Numbered from the stretch's first letter, positions 6,741-15,828 are shown. The stretch is DNA of 64,000 nt from Terriglobia bacterium (GCA_009838515.1 VXRL01000040.1:243749-307748), one strand, 5' to 3'. Notes: generated from the letters alone by a model not told the origin. Made by a program: numbers and translations.

Positions 6741-8714
6741 ATGAAGCTAGACGCTGGTCGAGACAGTAGGGCCGCAATCGCACGGCCGCCTGTTGAAAAT
6801 CTCGCCATCCGAGCCGAGCAGGCAGTAGACGCAGCCTGCAACTACCTGCTCAATCGGCAGACTTCCGGGGGTTATTGGGTAGGTGAAGTTGAAGGCGATA
6901 CCACACTGGAGTCGGACTACGTGTTGCTGCAACTCTGGCTGCACGAGCCCGGCGGCGACGGGACTTGGAATCCGCCAACACGCTCGCTGGTGGATGCGGC
7001 CTGCAACCGTATTGCGGACCAGCAACTCGAAGACGGCGGCTGGAACATTTATCCTCAAGGACCGGCAAATATCAACGCGTCTGTAAAGGCCTACAGCGCC
7101 CTGAAGCTGGGAGGTCACGGCCAGTACTCCGAGCAACTTCGGCGCGCCGCGAAACGCATCGTGGATCTCGGTGGCGTGGAAGCAGCCAACAGCTACACCA
7201 AGCTCTATCTGAGCTACTTCGACCTCTACCCGCGCTCGGACGTGCCGTCCATCCCGCCGGAGATTTTCCTGCTCCCGGCAGGGCATCAGTTCGGCATCTA
7301 TTCCATCTCGTCGTGGAGCCGTGCGATGCTTGCACCGCTTTCGATTCTCGGCGCGACTCGAGCTCGGCGGCGGGCGCCGATAGGCTTTTCGCTCGAAGAA
7401 CTGTTTTCGGGCCGCGCCGCGCCGGCGCCAGCACTTCTCAGCTGGAAGCGCTTCTTCCTGCTGCTCGACAAGGCGATCAAGTTTCTCGAGTCCACCGCAG
7501 CCGGACGCCACCGCGAGCTGGGCATCGAAGCAGCGCGCGATTGGATGGTCGCCCGGCTGGAGCGATCCGACGGCCTGGGCGCGATCTTTCCGGCCATGGT
7601 GAATTCGATCATGGCCCTGACGCAGCTGGGATACGACTCGAGCCACCCCCTGTTTCGGGCCCAGCTGGCGCATTTCGACAATCTGATCCTGCACGACGAA
7701 CGTGGATTTCGGGTGCAACCGTGCCATTCGCCGGTGTGGGACACCGCCTTGACGACCCACGCAATCGGCGCGGCCAAGGCCCGGCTCGGCGATCCGGCGC
7801 GCTGGGCGTTGGGCCGCGCAGCCGACTGGCTGCTTGCCAAGCAGGCGAGCACGCCGGGCGACTGGGCCGTGCGCAATCCGCAGGCCGCACCTGGCGGGTG
7901 GTTCTTCGAATACCGCAACGATCACTATCCCGACACCGACGACACAGCGGAGGTGCTGCTCGCGCTGGAGCACACCTCTGCCACGGATCCTCAGCGGCAG
8001 CTCCGCGCAGAAGAGCGGGCGTTGGAGTGGCTCGCAGCCATGCAGTCGTCCGACGGCGGCTGGGCAGCCTTCGATGTCGACAGTTGCACAGCAATCCTCA
8101 ACCACGTGCCGTTCGCCGACCACAACGCGATGCTGGATCCGAGTTGCGTCGATATCACGGGCCGGGTCTTGGAAACCTTGTGCCGGCGGGCTCCGGGACG
8201 CTATCGAGAGCGCGTCCTGCGCGGCGTAGAGTATATCCGCCGCGCGCAGCATGAGGACGGTTGTTGGTACGGGCGCTGGGGCGTGAATTACATCTACGGC
8301 ACCTGTTTCGCTCTGCGCGGTTTGCGGGCCGCGGGAGTGCTGCCGTGGGACAGCGCAGTGATCCGTGCCGGAGAGTGGGTGCGCTCGCTCCAAAACGCCG
8401 ATGGCGGGTGGGGCGAATCACCCGACAGTTACGACGATCCAGCCCTCAGAGCCCGCGGCGAATCGACGCCATCGCAGACCGCTTGGGCGCTGATGGCACT
8501 GCTGGCGAGCGAAGACTGCGAAAGCGGCTCGGTCGCGGACGGCGTGCGCTACCTGCTCGAGCGCCAGACCCCCCAGGGCACCTGGGCCGAGCGGGCCCAT
8601 ACGGGAACTGGTTTTCCAAGCGTGTTCTACTTGCGCTATCACATGTACCCGCAGTACTTTCCCTTGATGGCGCTTGGCGAATACGCCCGCAAGAAGGGAG
8701 TCGCGCAGGCATGA
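6741..8714 (+). CDS. shc: Squalene-hopene cyclase
   Basis: 657 aa, the usual family length. It cyclises squalene to hopene/hopanol at the cytoplasmic membrane. The catalytic acid motif DTDD is at residues 398-401, within a segment typical of this position (GGWFFEYRNDHYPDTDDTAE). Several QW-type repeats are visible (QLEDGGWNIYPQG, MQSSDGGWAAFDVD, LQNADGGWGESPDSYDDP, QTPQGTWAER). The C-terminal FYLRYHMYPQYFPLMAL motif is also characteristic. The stop codon overlaps the hpnH start (ATGA), so the two are translationally coupled. hpnI lies upstream on the same strand. Confidence 0.95.
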   Translation: MKLDAGRDSRAAIARPPVENLAIRAEQAVDAACNYLLNRQTSGGYWVGEVEGDTTLESDYVLLQLWLHEPGGDGTWNPPTRSLVDAACNRIADQQLEDGGWNIYPQGPANINASVKAYSALKLGGHGQYSEQLRRAAKRIVDLGGVEAANSYTKLYLSYFDLYPRSDVPSIPPEIFLLPAGHQFGIYSISSWSRAMLAPLSILGATRARRRAPIGFSLEELFSGRAAPAPALLSWKRFFLLLDKAIKFLESTAAGRHRELGIEAARDWMVARLERSDGLGAIFPAMVNSIMALTQLGYDSSHPLFRAQLAHFDNLILHDERGFRVQPCHSPVWDTALTTHAIGAAKARLGDPARWALGRAADWLLAKQASTPGDWAVRNPQAAPGGWFFEYRNDHYPDTDDTAEVLLALEHTSATDPQRQLRAEERALEWLAAMQSSDGGWAAFDVDSCTAILNHVPFADHNAMLDPSCVDITGRVLETLCRRAPGRYRERVLRGVEYIRRAQHEDGCWYGRWGVNYIYGTCFALRGLRAAGVLPWDSAVIRAGEWVRSLQNADGGWGESPDSYDDPALRARGESTPSQTAWALMALLASEDCESGSVADGVRYLLERQTPQGTWAERAHTGTGFPSVFYLRYHMYPQYFPLMALGEYARKKGVAQA

Positions 8715-9814
8715 GACTTCCCCTGTCGAGCACGCTGCGCATGGGCGCGTACGTCGCCAAGAACACACTCTTTCCAAGACCGGAGTGGCAGCGCGATCCC
8801 GCCCCCCGTAACAGCCCGTTTCCGATCCTGCCCGCGGTCCCGCGGCACGGCGCCCGATCGCAGCCACACCCGATGCTGCGGAAGCGCTTTCCCTTGGTAT
8901 TGATGCTGGAACCGCTCCACGCCTGCAATCTCACCTGCACGGGCTGCGGACGAATCCGGGAGTACGAGGACACGATCACCACGAAGCTGGAGCTGGAGCA
9001 GTGTCTCGCGGCGATCGACGAATGCCGCGCGCCGGTCGTGTCGATCTGCGGCGGCGAGCCGCTGATGTACAAGCCGATCGGAAGACTTGTCGAAGGCGCC
9101 ATCAGGCGCAGGCGGCATATCTATCTCTGCACGAACGGCATGTTCATCCAGGCGCGATTGCACGAATTCCGCCCGCACAAGCGCTTCTTCTTCAACGTCC
9201 ACCTCGACGGTCTGCGCGAGACGCACGATCTGGCGGTGGAGCGTGACGGCGTATTCGACGAAGCTGTCGCAGGCATCCGCGCCGCCAAGACGGCAGGCCA
9301 CATGGTTTGCACCAACACGACGGTTTACCGCGAGACCGACATGCGCGAAGTCGAGGCCCTGTTCGAGTACCTGCGGCAGTTCGACGTCGATGGCCACATG
9401 CTCTCCCCGGCCTACGGGTATTCGGCCGTCAAGAGCCGAGAGATCTTTCTCACGCGGGAAGACATCCAGGAGAAGTTCAAGGACGTGGACTCGTTGTTCC
9501 GGCGGTTCCGCATGAACACGACACCCATCTACGCAGAATTCCTCAAGGGACAGAGGGACATGCCCTGCACCGCTTGGGGAAATCCGACCTACAACACCCG
9601 AGGCTGGAAGGGGCCGTGCTACCTGATCACCGACGCGCACTGGGACAGCTTCGAGGAACTGATGAGCGAAACGCCTTGGGATCGCTACGGGCGCGGAAAC
9701 GACGATCGCTGCGAGCACTGTATGGTGCATTGCGGCTACGAGCCGTCCGCCGCGCTGGGGGTAAACAGCCGGCTGGCAGACAGCCTGCGAATGTTGCGCT
9801 GGGCACTGAGCTGA
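8711..9814 (+). CDS. hpnH: Adenosyl-hopene transferase HpnH (radical SAM)
   Basis: 367 aa. Radical SAM enzyme that adds adenosine to the hopene made by Shc, the first step of extended hopanoid synthesis. The cluster-binding motif is CX3CX2C at C72, C76 and C79 (HACNLTCTGCGRI). The glycine-rich CGGEPLMY segment follows, and a late cysteine cluster (CEHCMVHCGYEPSAAL) is typical of HpnH. The ATG overlaps the shc stop by four bases; the open frame further upstream over shc is not used. Neither hpnG nor the later genes of side-chain processing is in the window. Confidence 0.93.
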   Translation: MRLPLSSTLRMGAYVAKNTLFPRPEWQRDPAPRNSPFPILPAVPRHGARSQPHPMLRKRFPLVLMLEPLHACNLTCTGCGRIREYEDTITTKLELEQCLAAIDECRAPVVSICGGEPLMYKPIGRLVEGAIRRRRHIYLCTNGMFIQARLHEFRPHKRFFFNVHLDGLRETHDLAVERDGVFDEAVAGIRAAKTAGHMVCTNTTVYRETDMREVEALFEYLRQFDVDGHMLSPAYGYSAVKSREIFLTREDIQEKFKDVDSLFRRFRMNTTPIYAEFLKGQRDMPCTAWGNPTYNTRGWKGPCYLITDAHWDSFEELMSETPWDRYGRGNDDRCEHCMVHCGYEPSAALGVNSRLADSLRMLRWALS

Positions 9815-9857
9815 CGGGGACCCACAACGACTCTCGGCTGGGCGACACTGAATCAAG

Positions 9858-10892
9858 ATGAAGGCCCTGGTATTGAACGAATACAGGCAGCTCGACCTCG
9901 AGGAGGTGCCGGAGCCGCGAATCGAGCCGGACGAGGTCTTGATCCGGGTGCGCTCGTGCGGGATCTGCGGCAGCGACGTCCATGGCTACGACGGCAGCAG
10001 CGGCCGTCGCATACCCCCGCTGATCATGGGGCACGAAGCCGCCGGCGAGATCGCGCAAGTCGGCGCTGCAGTGCGGTCCTTCGATCCGGGTGACCGCGTT
10101 ACGTTCGACTCGATGATCTGCTGCCGCAACTGCGCCTTCTGTCGCACAGGCCGCCCCAACCTTTGCGAGAACCGCCGCGTGCTGGGAGTGTCGTGCGAAG
10201 ACTATCGGCGCCACGGCGCTTTCGCGGAGTACGTCTCGGTTCCGCAGCACATCGTGTTCCGCATACCGGAAGCGGTCGACTTTGACGAAGCGGCGATGGT
10301 CGAGCCGGTCTCCGTAGCGGTCCATGCCGTTGGCCGCACCCAGCCAGCCCTAGGCGATACCGCGCTCGTGATAGGGGCCGGCATGATCGGGCTGCTGACC
10401 ATGCAGGCCTTGCGCAGCGCCGGCTGTGGCCGCATCATAGCGGTCGACCTTGCGCCGGATCGCTTGGAACTGGCCAAGCACCTAGGCGCCGACCACACCA
10501 TCCAGTCCGGGGAATCCGCGGACGTGCCGGCAGCGGTCCGCGAGATGACCGGCGGCATCGGGGCGGACGTGGTGCTTGAAGCCGTGGGCGCCGATGCGAC
10601 CGTCGCGATGTCGCTGCGGAGCGTGCGCAAGGGGGGCAAGGTGACGCTGATAGGCAATGTGACTCCGACGGTCTCTTTCCCGTTGCAGGATGTGGTCACG
10701 CGAGAAATCGACGTGCTGGGCTCATGCGCGTCGTCGAACGATTACCCGGCCTGCCTCGAATTGATGCAGCGCGGAGCCATCCAAGTTCGGCCGGTCTTGA
10801 GCGCCTCAGTGCCGCTCGAACGAGGGCCCGAGATGTTCGACCGGCTGTACGCCCGCGAGCCGGGCCTGACGAAGGTCGTGCTGCAGCCTTGA
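9858..10892 (+). CDS. Zinc-dependent alcohol/polyol dehydrogenase (MDR family)
   Basis: 344 aa. Medium-chain dehydrogenase with catalytic zinc ligands (SCGICGSDVHGY and the GHEAAGEI segment). A four-cysteine structural zinc lobe follows (CCRNCAFCRTGRPNLC), then an NAD-binding Rossmann motif (ALVIGAGMIGLLTMQ). Closest in kind to sorbitol, threonine or galactitol-phosphate dehydrogenases; the substrate is not predictable. The stop overlaps the TTG start of aguB (TTGA), so it heads a coupled cassette with the two agmatine-degrading genes. That context hints at an amino-alcohol or polyamine-related substrate, but this is inference. The gap to hpnH is 43 bp. Confidence 0.88.
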   Translation: MKALVLNEYRQLDLEEVPEPRIEPDEVLIRVRSCGICGSDVHGYDGSSGRRIPPLIMGHEAAGEIAQVGAAVRSFDPGDRVTFDSMICCRNCAFCRTGRPNLCENRRVLGVSCEDYRRHGAFAEYVSVPQHIVFRIPEAVDFDEAAMVEPVSVAVHAVGRTQPALGDTALVIGAGMIGLLTMQALRSAGCGRIIAVDLAPDRLELAKHLGADHTIQSGESADVPAAVREMTGGIGADVVLEAVGADATVAMSLRSVRKGGKVTLIGNVTPTVSFPLQDVVTREIDVLGSCASSNDYPACLELMQRGAIQVRPVLSASVPLERGPEMFDRLYAREPGLTKVVLQP

Positions 10893-11809
10893 CGGGCGCC
10901 CAATCCACAACACTAACCACCACCTTGGGGCTGGTGCAAATGACGTGCGGGCCCGATCCAGCGGCGAATCTGGACAAGGCACTGCTGGCGATCGGCGAAG
11001 CCGCTGGGCGCGGCGCGCAGGTGGTCTGCCTGCCCGAACTGTTCCTGACCCAGTACTTCTGCCAAGAGCAGAACCCGGACAATTTCGAATTGGCGGAGAA
11101 GATACCAGGGCCTACTACCGAAGCGCTTGCGAGGGCGGCTCGCAGCCATGGCATCGTGATCGTGGGCTCGGTATTCGAGCGCCGCGCAGCCGGAATCTAC
11201 CACAACTCGGCCGTAGTCATCGACACCGACGGGAGCCTGCTGGGAACGTATCGCAAGATGCACATCCCCGACGACCCGCTGTACTACGAGAAGTACTACT
11301 TCACGCCCGGCGATCTGGGATTCAGGTCCTTCCCGACCAAGTTCGGTCGAATCGCACCGCTGATCTGCTGGGACCAGTGGTTCCCGGAAGCAGCGCGCTT
11401 GGCGGCGCTCTCCGGTGCGGAGTTCCTGATCTTCCCTACGGCCATAGGCTGGCACCCGCGCGAAAAGGACAGATGGGGCGAACGCCAGTGGGAGGCTTGG
11501 AGCATCGCCCAACGCGCCCACGGGATTGCAAACGGCGCATTTGTCGCAGCAATCAATCGCTCGGGAACGGAGCGCATCCTCGATAGCTCGCCGTCGCAGC
11601 CACCGGGCTACGCCGGTTTGGAGTTTTGGGGCAGGTCGTTCGTGTCGGACCCATTCGGCTCGATCCTGGCAGAGGCGGGCAGCGCTGAAGAAGTGTTGCT
11701 CGCAAGATGCGACCGGACGGAAATCGAACAGACACGGCGTGACTGGCCATTCCTGCGAGACCGGAGGATTGACGCTTACGGCCAGCTGACTCGGAGATCC
11801 AGCGAGTGA
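10889..11809 (+). CDS. aguB: N-carbamoylputrescine amidase
   Basis: 306 aa from a TTG at 10889 that overlaps the preceding stop; a TTG at 10925 is the alternative. Nitrilase superfamily enzyme converting N-carbamoylputrescine to putrescine, CO2 and ammonia. The triad is visible as E50 (VCLPELF), K123 (YRKMHIPDD) and C160 (PLICWDQWFPE). The PDDPLYYEKYYFTPGD segment is specific to the AguB branch. The stop codon overlaps the GTG of aguA, the enzyme producing its substrate. The frame remains open upstream to 10724 over the dehydrogenase gene, but coupling fixes the start. Confidence 0.93.
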   Translation: MTGAQSTTLTTTLGLVQMTCGPDPAANLDKALLAIGEAAGRGAQVVCLPELFLTQYFCQEQNPDNFELAEKIPGPTTEALARAARSHGIVIVGSVFERRAAGIYHNSAVVIDTDGSLLGTYRKMHIPDDPLYYEKYYFTPGDLGFRSFPTKFGRIAPLICWDQWFPEAARLAALSGAEFLIFPTAIGWHPREKDRWGERQWEAWSIAQRAHGIANGAFVAAINRSGTERILDSSPSQPPGYAGLEFWGRSFVSDPFGSILAEAGSAEEVLLARCDRTEIEQTRRDWPFLRDRRIDAYGQLTRRSSE

Positions 11810-12879
11810 GCGAGGCTGCGGACAGTGCCACTCGCCTGCCTGCCGAGTGGGAACCGCACGAAGCCACTTGGCTGGCTTATCCGCACTCGCTAAGCGACTG
11901 GCCGGGAAAGCTGTCGGCAGTGCGCTGGGCGTTCGCCGAATTCGTACGCCTGCTGAGCGGCGGCGAGCGGGTGCGACTGCTCGTCCGCCACGCGCGGGAG
12001 GCCGAGAGGGCGCGCAGCGTGCTCAGGCGCAGCGGCGCGGATCCAGACCGTGTGGAGCTGCACCTGGTGACAACAGACCGATCTTGGCTGCGCGACTCGG
12101 GTCCGACGTTCGTATTCCGGGAGGGCCAGCTCCATGGTGTGTGCTGGGCGTTCAATGCCTGGGGCCGCTACGCCAATTGGCAGGCTGACCGCAATGTCGG
12201 CCGCTACGTAGCGAACGCGTCCGGTGCCGCCGTCCTGGAGCCCAAGGTGAACGGCCGGATCGTCGTGATGGAAGGCGGCTCGGTCGATAGCAACGGCCGC
12301 GGCACGATACTGGCCACCGAGCAGTGCCTGTTGGGGAGCGGGCGCCACGCCCGCAATCCGGGGCTATCGCGAAGCGCCGTCGAGCGCGTGCTGGGCGACT
12401 CCCTCGGAGCGACGAACGTGCTCTGGCTTGGCCACGGGATCGCAGGCGACGACACCGGCGGGCATGTCGACACCTTGGCCCGCTTCGTTGGTCGCAACCG
12501 AGTCGCGGCAATCGTCGAGACCGACCGCCGAGACGAGAACTATGCAGCCTTGCAAGACAATCTGCGCAGATTGCGGGGGATGCGGGACGAGCGCGGGCGG
12601 GCACTCGAGGTCGTCGAACTGCCAATGCCCCGACCTCTATGGTTTGACGGTTGCCGGCTTCCAGCCAGCTACGCGAACTTCTACGTCGCCAACGGTACCG
12701 TGCTAGTGCCGACCTTCAACGACACCAACGATGCGGCGGCGCTACGTATATTGCGGGAGTGCTTTCCGGATCGCGAGGTGCTGGGCGTGCATTGCGTGGA
12801 CATCGCACTCGGACTGGGCACGCTGCACTGCCTAGCGCAGCAACAGCCCCGCTCTCCCGAGCGCAGCCGCGGCGGATGA
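11806..12879 (+). CDS. aguA: Agmatine deiminase
   Basis: 357 aa, GTG start within the aguB stop. Peptidyl-arginine-deiminase-fold hydrolase converting agmatine to N-carbamoylputrescine and ammonia. Recognisable segments are LPAEWEPHEATWLAYPH near the start, TDRSWLRDSGPTFV, the VMEGGSVDSNGRGT acidic motif, the GDDTGGHVDTLARF histidine region, and the nucleophile C342 in GLGTLHCLAQQQP. Together with AguB this gives a two-step route from agmatine to putrescine. No arginine decarboxylase is seen in this window. Confidence 0.94.
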   Translation: MSEAADSATRLPAEWEPHEATWLAYPHSLSDWPGKLSAVRWAFAEFVRLLSGGERVRLLVRHAREAERARSVLRRSGADPDRVELHLVTTDRSWLRDSGPTFVFREGQLHGVCWAFNAWGRYANWQADRNVGRYVANASGAAVLEPKVNGRIVVMEGGSVDSNGRGTILATEQCLLGSGRHARNPGLSRSAVERVLGDSLGATNVLWLGHGIAGDDTGGHVDTLARFVGRNRVAAIVETDRRDENYAALQDNLRRLRGMRDERGRALEVVELPMPRPLWFDGCRLPASYANFYVANGTVLVPTFNDTNDAAALRILRECFPDREVLGVHCVDIALGLGTLHCLAQQQPRSPERSRGG

Positions 12880-13076
12880 CGTGGCAGGTTGGAGATCGAG
12901 CATTCGAAAGCCCGGTAGCCCGGAACTGGACCCTCGTACGGGCCTATGTGGAGGACTCGAACGATGATCGCTTTCGCCTAGTGCCGCGCCGGAAAGCCGG
13001 CAAAGGCACTGGGCGGGCTCGCGCTGCGTACAGTCCGCGACTCTACCGAAGTGGGTTCTCCCACTCCAAGCCGTGA
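12876..13076 (+). CDS. Possible small coupled ORF (66 aa)
   Basis: An ATG at 12876 overlaps the aguA stop as ATGA, the same coupling used by the three genes upstream. The product begins MTWQVGDRAFESPVARNWTL and is basic, with no membrane segment and no family I recognise. Its 3' end runs 34 bp into the convergent vapC. Coupling is the main support; the basic C-terminal half (RRKAGKGTGRARAA) could simply be read-through of an untranslated tail. Confidence 0.35.
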   Translation: MTWQVGDRAFESPVARNWTLVRAYVEDSNDDRFRLVPRRKAGKGTGRARAAYSPRLYRSGFSHSKP

Positions 13077-13471
13077 AAGCGTGCAAAGTCCCCGTCCGTC
13101 GAGCACAGCTGGAGTCCGTGTTCGATGGCGAGTGCGGCGAGGTGGGCGTCGGGCACGAGATTCGCGCGGCTCGCCGTGTCCGCGAGAAGCGGTCCCAGAA
13201 CCTGCTGGTGGCGCTCGGTCGGCAGTGGAATCCAGACCGACTTCGCTGCCAACCACGACTCCACCTGGCCCCAAGCGGCAGACACCGCCACGGGTCGATC
13301 GAAGATGCGGGGATTGCTGACGATCCGCACGAACGCCAGCAGACTGGGCCAAGGAAGTCCCACCGGAGCGGCCCCATTGATTCGGTCGTCCAACCACGCG
13401 CGCGCCTTCTCATGCTGCGCAAACGAGGTCACGTGCGCATAGACCAGCAGATTGGCGTCGACGAGGATCAC
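13043..13471 (-). CDS. vapC: PIN-domain toxin, VapC-type
   Basis: 142 aa. Begins MILVDANLLVYAH, with D5 as the first PIN acidic residue. The later acidic positions appear in the conserved C-terminal LVPDAHLAALAIEHGLQL block and in CSTDGDFARF. These proteins are Mg-dependent ribonucleases that cut tRNA or rRNA when not bound by antitoxin. It overlaps the upstream antitoxin gene by four bases, the classic vapBC arrangement. It looks complete. Confidence 0.88.
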   Translation of the reverse strand: MILVDANLLVYAHVTSFAQHEKARAWLDDRINGAAPVGLPWPSLLAFVRIVSNPRIFDRPVAVSAAWGQVESWLAAKSVWIPLPTERHQQVLGPLLADTASRANLVPDAHLAALAIEHGLQLCSTDGDFARFHGLEWENPLR

Positions 13472-13716
13472 TGGAACTGCTCACCGTCTGCGACGGCGAG
13501 AACCTCGGCCACGTCATCCAGACTGCCGAACCGGCATCGGCCGAGATCGACTCCTGGCGTCCGGTAGACCTCCGGCTGGCCCGGTGGCTCCGCCATCATG
13601 CGCAGACCCTGGCGCAGGGCGTCGTTGATGATCGACTTGAGGGTTTGGTTGCGCACGCGCCGCATGCGGTTCACTAGGCTGGCCACGTCAGGAGCCAGCG
13701 TCAGCGTCGTTCTCAT
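13468..13716 (-). CDS. vapB: Antitoxin of the VapBC pair
   Basis: 82 aa from ATG 13716 (MRTTLTLAPDVASLVNR); an ATG four codons upstream at 13728 is possible. The RHH-like N-terminal strand and helices fit antitoxins with the MRTTLTLDxDV start. The acidic C-terminal tail (SLDDVAEVLAVADGE) would mask the toxin. TATGCT on the minus strand (13724-13729) lies 7 nt before the chosen ATG, a leaderless configuration. The stop overlaps vapC. Expression is probably autoregulated through the repeat just upstream. Confidence 0.8.
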   Translation of the reverse strand: MRTTLTLAPDVASLVNRMRRVRNQTLKSIINDALRQGLRMMAEPPGQPEVYRTPGVDLGRCRFGSLDDVAEVLAVADGEQFQ

Positions 13717-13737
13717 ACATCGGAGCATAGAGGTTAT

Positions 13738-13751
13738 GATGTCTTGATGTC
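13738..13751 (-). promoter_or_regulatory. Candidate VapB operator (direct repeat)
   Basis: Two GATGTC hexamers (13738-13743 and 13746-13751 on the plus strand) separated by 2 bp, immediately upstream of the candidate vapB -10 (13724-13729). Tandem short repeats spaced like this are typical targets of ribbon-helix-helix antitoxins. This is inferred from position and repetition only. Confidence 0.3.
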
Positions 13752-14160
13752 AACATGGTCGAGCACACATTGTTTCCGCGCATCGTATGCATCGGTGGCG
13801 TTGTACGCGTGGGCGGGATGAGCGGTCGACCCCGTGTGTCGCATCATCCCGCTCAGCGGCGCGCGTCTTGTTGTCGCTCCCAGAAGTTTCTTGATGCTTC
13901 GCAGCACTGCCTCTCCCAATGGGACAGCAAGCAACGGCACGCCGTCGCCACTGCTGGCACGGAGCTCTAGTTGTTGGGGCCGGTCAGCTGCGATGTCTCT
14001 ACCTGCAGAGCGGTGCGACTCTCGCCCCACCGTCGGCAGCCCGGCCCCGACGAAGCTGGCAAGCACCCGCCCGCGCGATCCGAATGCCGTGCGTGGGTCG
14101 GGTGATAATGTTGAAGGCGCGGGGCACAACCTTTAAGGTGGGTGGCGCGTCTAAACGAAC
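13752..14160. other. 409-bp intergenic region upstream of htrA
   Basis: No gene is supported here; short open frames on both strands lack motifs or initiation signals. A GATAAT at 14104-14109, preceded by a TG pair (GGTGATAAT), is a possible -10 for the protease gene and would give a leader of about 45 nt. Nothing resembling a tRNA, riboswitch or repeat array was seen. Confidence 0.4.
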
Positions 14161-15708
14161 ATGCGAATCATTGTCGAACGCCTCCAACACTCCGGGCTGC
14201 TTCCGGTAGCGCTGATCTTCGGCACTCTCACCGCCGGAATCTTGATCGGCACGATCATCTCGGGATCGGTTGATGCCGCGCCTGAGACTGACGAGCCCGT
14301 CTCCGATGCCACGCCACTCAAAGTGCCTGCCGCCGAACGGGTTGAGAACCAGTTCTCCGAGCTGGCCCAGAAGGTGCGCCCTTCGGTCGTCAGCATCTAC
14401 ATTCCCGCCAGTCGCGCCGACGAAGAAGACGACGACTCGGGTCCGTTTAGTTCTCCAGAGGACATGTTTCGCAGGTTCTTCGGAATCCCAGAGGGGCCGA
14501 TGCCTCCGCCGCGCCGACGCGGCTCCGGCCAGGGCTCTGGAGTGATCGTCGACCCGAAGGGATACATCATCACGAACCACCATGTCGTGGCCGACGCAGA
14601 GCGCATCCGCGTGTCGTTCGTCGATGACGACGAGCGCTATGACGCGACCTTGATCGGGGCCGATGCAGAGACGGACCTGGCTGTCATCCATGTCAAGGGC
14701 AAGACTGGCCTGCAGGCGGCCAAGATCGGCAACTCCGATGCAGCCAACGTTGGCGACTGGGCCATCGCTATCGGATCGCCGTTCGGGTATAGCGAGACGG
14801 TCACGGTGGGAATCATCAGTGCCTTGTCCCGGGAGATGAACGCCGCCCGGGGAGGCCGGCCCTTCCAGAAGTTCTTGCAGACTGACGCGGCGATCAACCC
14901 AGGCAATAGCGGCGGACCTCTGCTCAACATCCGCGGCGAGGTCATCGGGATCAACACGGCGATTATCTCCCGTACCGGTGGCTACGACGGCATCGGATTT
15001 GCCCTCGCATCCAATATCGCCGTCAAGACCTATAACCAGATCGTTCGCTTCGGGCGCGTGTCGCGCGGCTCCATAGGCGTGGAGTTCAGCGGGGACCAGA
15101 GTCCTTCGCTGAGTCGGAGCTACGGTGCGGACGGCGGCGTGTTCGTCTTACGCACGGTCGAGGACGGCCCGGCGGAGCGGGCCGGCATGCGCGCCGAGGA
15201 CATCATCGTGTCAGTGGACGGTGAGAAGATCGACACGGGCGAGAAACTCATCGAAGTGGTCGCGGCAATCTCGGTAGGCGAAACCGTACCAATCGAGGTC
15301 GTTCGGGATGGCAAGACCCTGACGCTGGACGTCAAGATCCAAGATCGGGCCAAGCTGTATGCGGAGCAGAGCGAGGCCGAGGCCGACCCGTCGGAGGCCG
15401 AAGAGGCAGCCGTCCGATTCGGGCTGACGGTCCAAGAGATCGACCCCGAGCGGCGCGACCAGATGCGCCTGAGCCAGCGCGGCGGAGTCCTGATCACCCA
15501 GATCGAAGCGCATTCTTTCGCGGAGGACATCGGACTGCAGCAAAGGGATGTCGTGCTTGAAGTCAACCGCGAGCCGATCGATTCGATCCGAGACCTGCGC
15601 GATGTCCAGAGGAGCCTGAAGCCGGGCAGCGACGTCGCATTCAAGCTGCTGCGCTGGGACAGCCGCGCGTGGCGCACCGTGTACGAGGCGGGCCTGATAC
15701 CGAAGTAG
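14161..15708 (+). CDS. degP: Do/HtrA-family periplasmic serine protease
   Basis: 515 aa. An N-terminal hydrophobic anchor or signal (residues 13-35) directs it to the envelope. The trypsin-like domain carries the catalytic triad H141 (TNHHVVADA), D172 (AETDLAVI) and S250 (INPGNSGGPL). Two PDZ domains follow (about 295-390, and 410-510 with the late EVNREPIDSIRDL segment). The linker before the protease core has an acidic DEEDDDSG stretch and a PMPPPRRRGSGQGSG turn-rich segment. It degrades or chaperones misfolded envelope proteins. It is monocistronic and followed by a hairpin. Confidence 0.93.
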   Translation: MRIIVERLQHSGLLPVALIFGTLTAGILIGTIISGSVDAAPETDEPVSDATPLKVPAAERVENQFSELAQKVRPSVVSIYIPASRADEEDDDSGPFSSPEDMFRRFFGIPEGPMPPPRRRGSGQGSGVIVDPKGYIITNHHVVADAERIRVSFVDDDERYDATLIGADAETDLAVIHVKGKTGLQAAKIGNSDAANVGDWAIAIGSPFGYSETVTVGIISALSREMNAARGGRPFQKFLQTDAAINPGNSGGPLLNIRGEVIGINTAIISRTGGYDGIGFALASNIAVKTYNQIVRFGRVSRGSIGVEFSGDQSPSLSRSYGADGGVFVLRTVEDGPAERAGMRAEDIIVSVDGEKIDTGEKLIEVVAAISVGETVPIEVVRDGKTLTLDVKIQDRAKLYAEQSEAEADPSEAEEAAVRFGLTVQEIDPERRDQMRLSQRGGVLITQIEAHSFAEDIGLQQRDVVLEVNREPIDSIRDLRDVQRSLKPGSDVAFKLLRWDSRAWRTVYEAGLIPK

Positions 15709-15722
15709 TCTTCCAGACCGGC

Positions 15723-15750
15723 GCCTCCCGCATCCCACCGTGTGGGAGGC
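15723..15750 (+). terminator. Hairpin downstream of the HtrA gene
   Basis: GCCTCCCGCA and TGTGGGAGGC form a 10-bp stem with one G-T wobble and an 8-nt loop, starting 15 bp after the stop. There is no T-tract, so it could act as a processing or partial termination site rather than a strong intrinsic terminator. Confidence 0.45.
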
Positions 15751-15805
15751 ACCCTTCGGTACCGGCCGCGCCGATCCTGAGCGGCCTCTCGGCGGGGCCC
15801 GACTA

Positions 15806-15811
15806 TATAAT
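15806..15811 (+). promoter_or_regulatory. Consensus -10 upstream of the PSCyt1/PSD1 gene
   Basis: TATAAT ending 17 nt before the ATG at 15829. The leader would be about 10 nt and has no Shine-Dalgarno sequence. No clear -35 is seen. Confidence 0.5.
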
Positions 15812-15828
15812 GGCAGCGAGCCCCGCCT

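Noticed and set aside
6747-8393. 548-codon open frame on the minus strand
   Set aside because: It lies entirely inside squalene-hopene cyclase, whose motifs fix the coding strand; high GC keeps the antisense frame open.
8639-9856. 405-codon minus-strand frame
   Set aside because: Shadow of hpnH; composition is that of an antisense reading of a GC-rich gene.
13734-14129. 131-codon minus-strand frame before the HtrA gene
   Set aside because: No motif, no initiation signal, and it runs through the vapB upstream region. Treated as intergenic.
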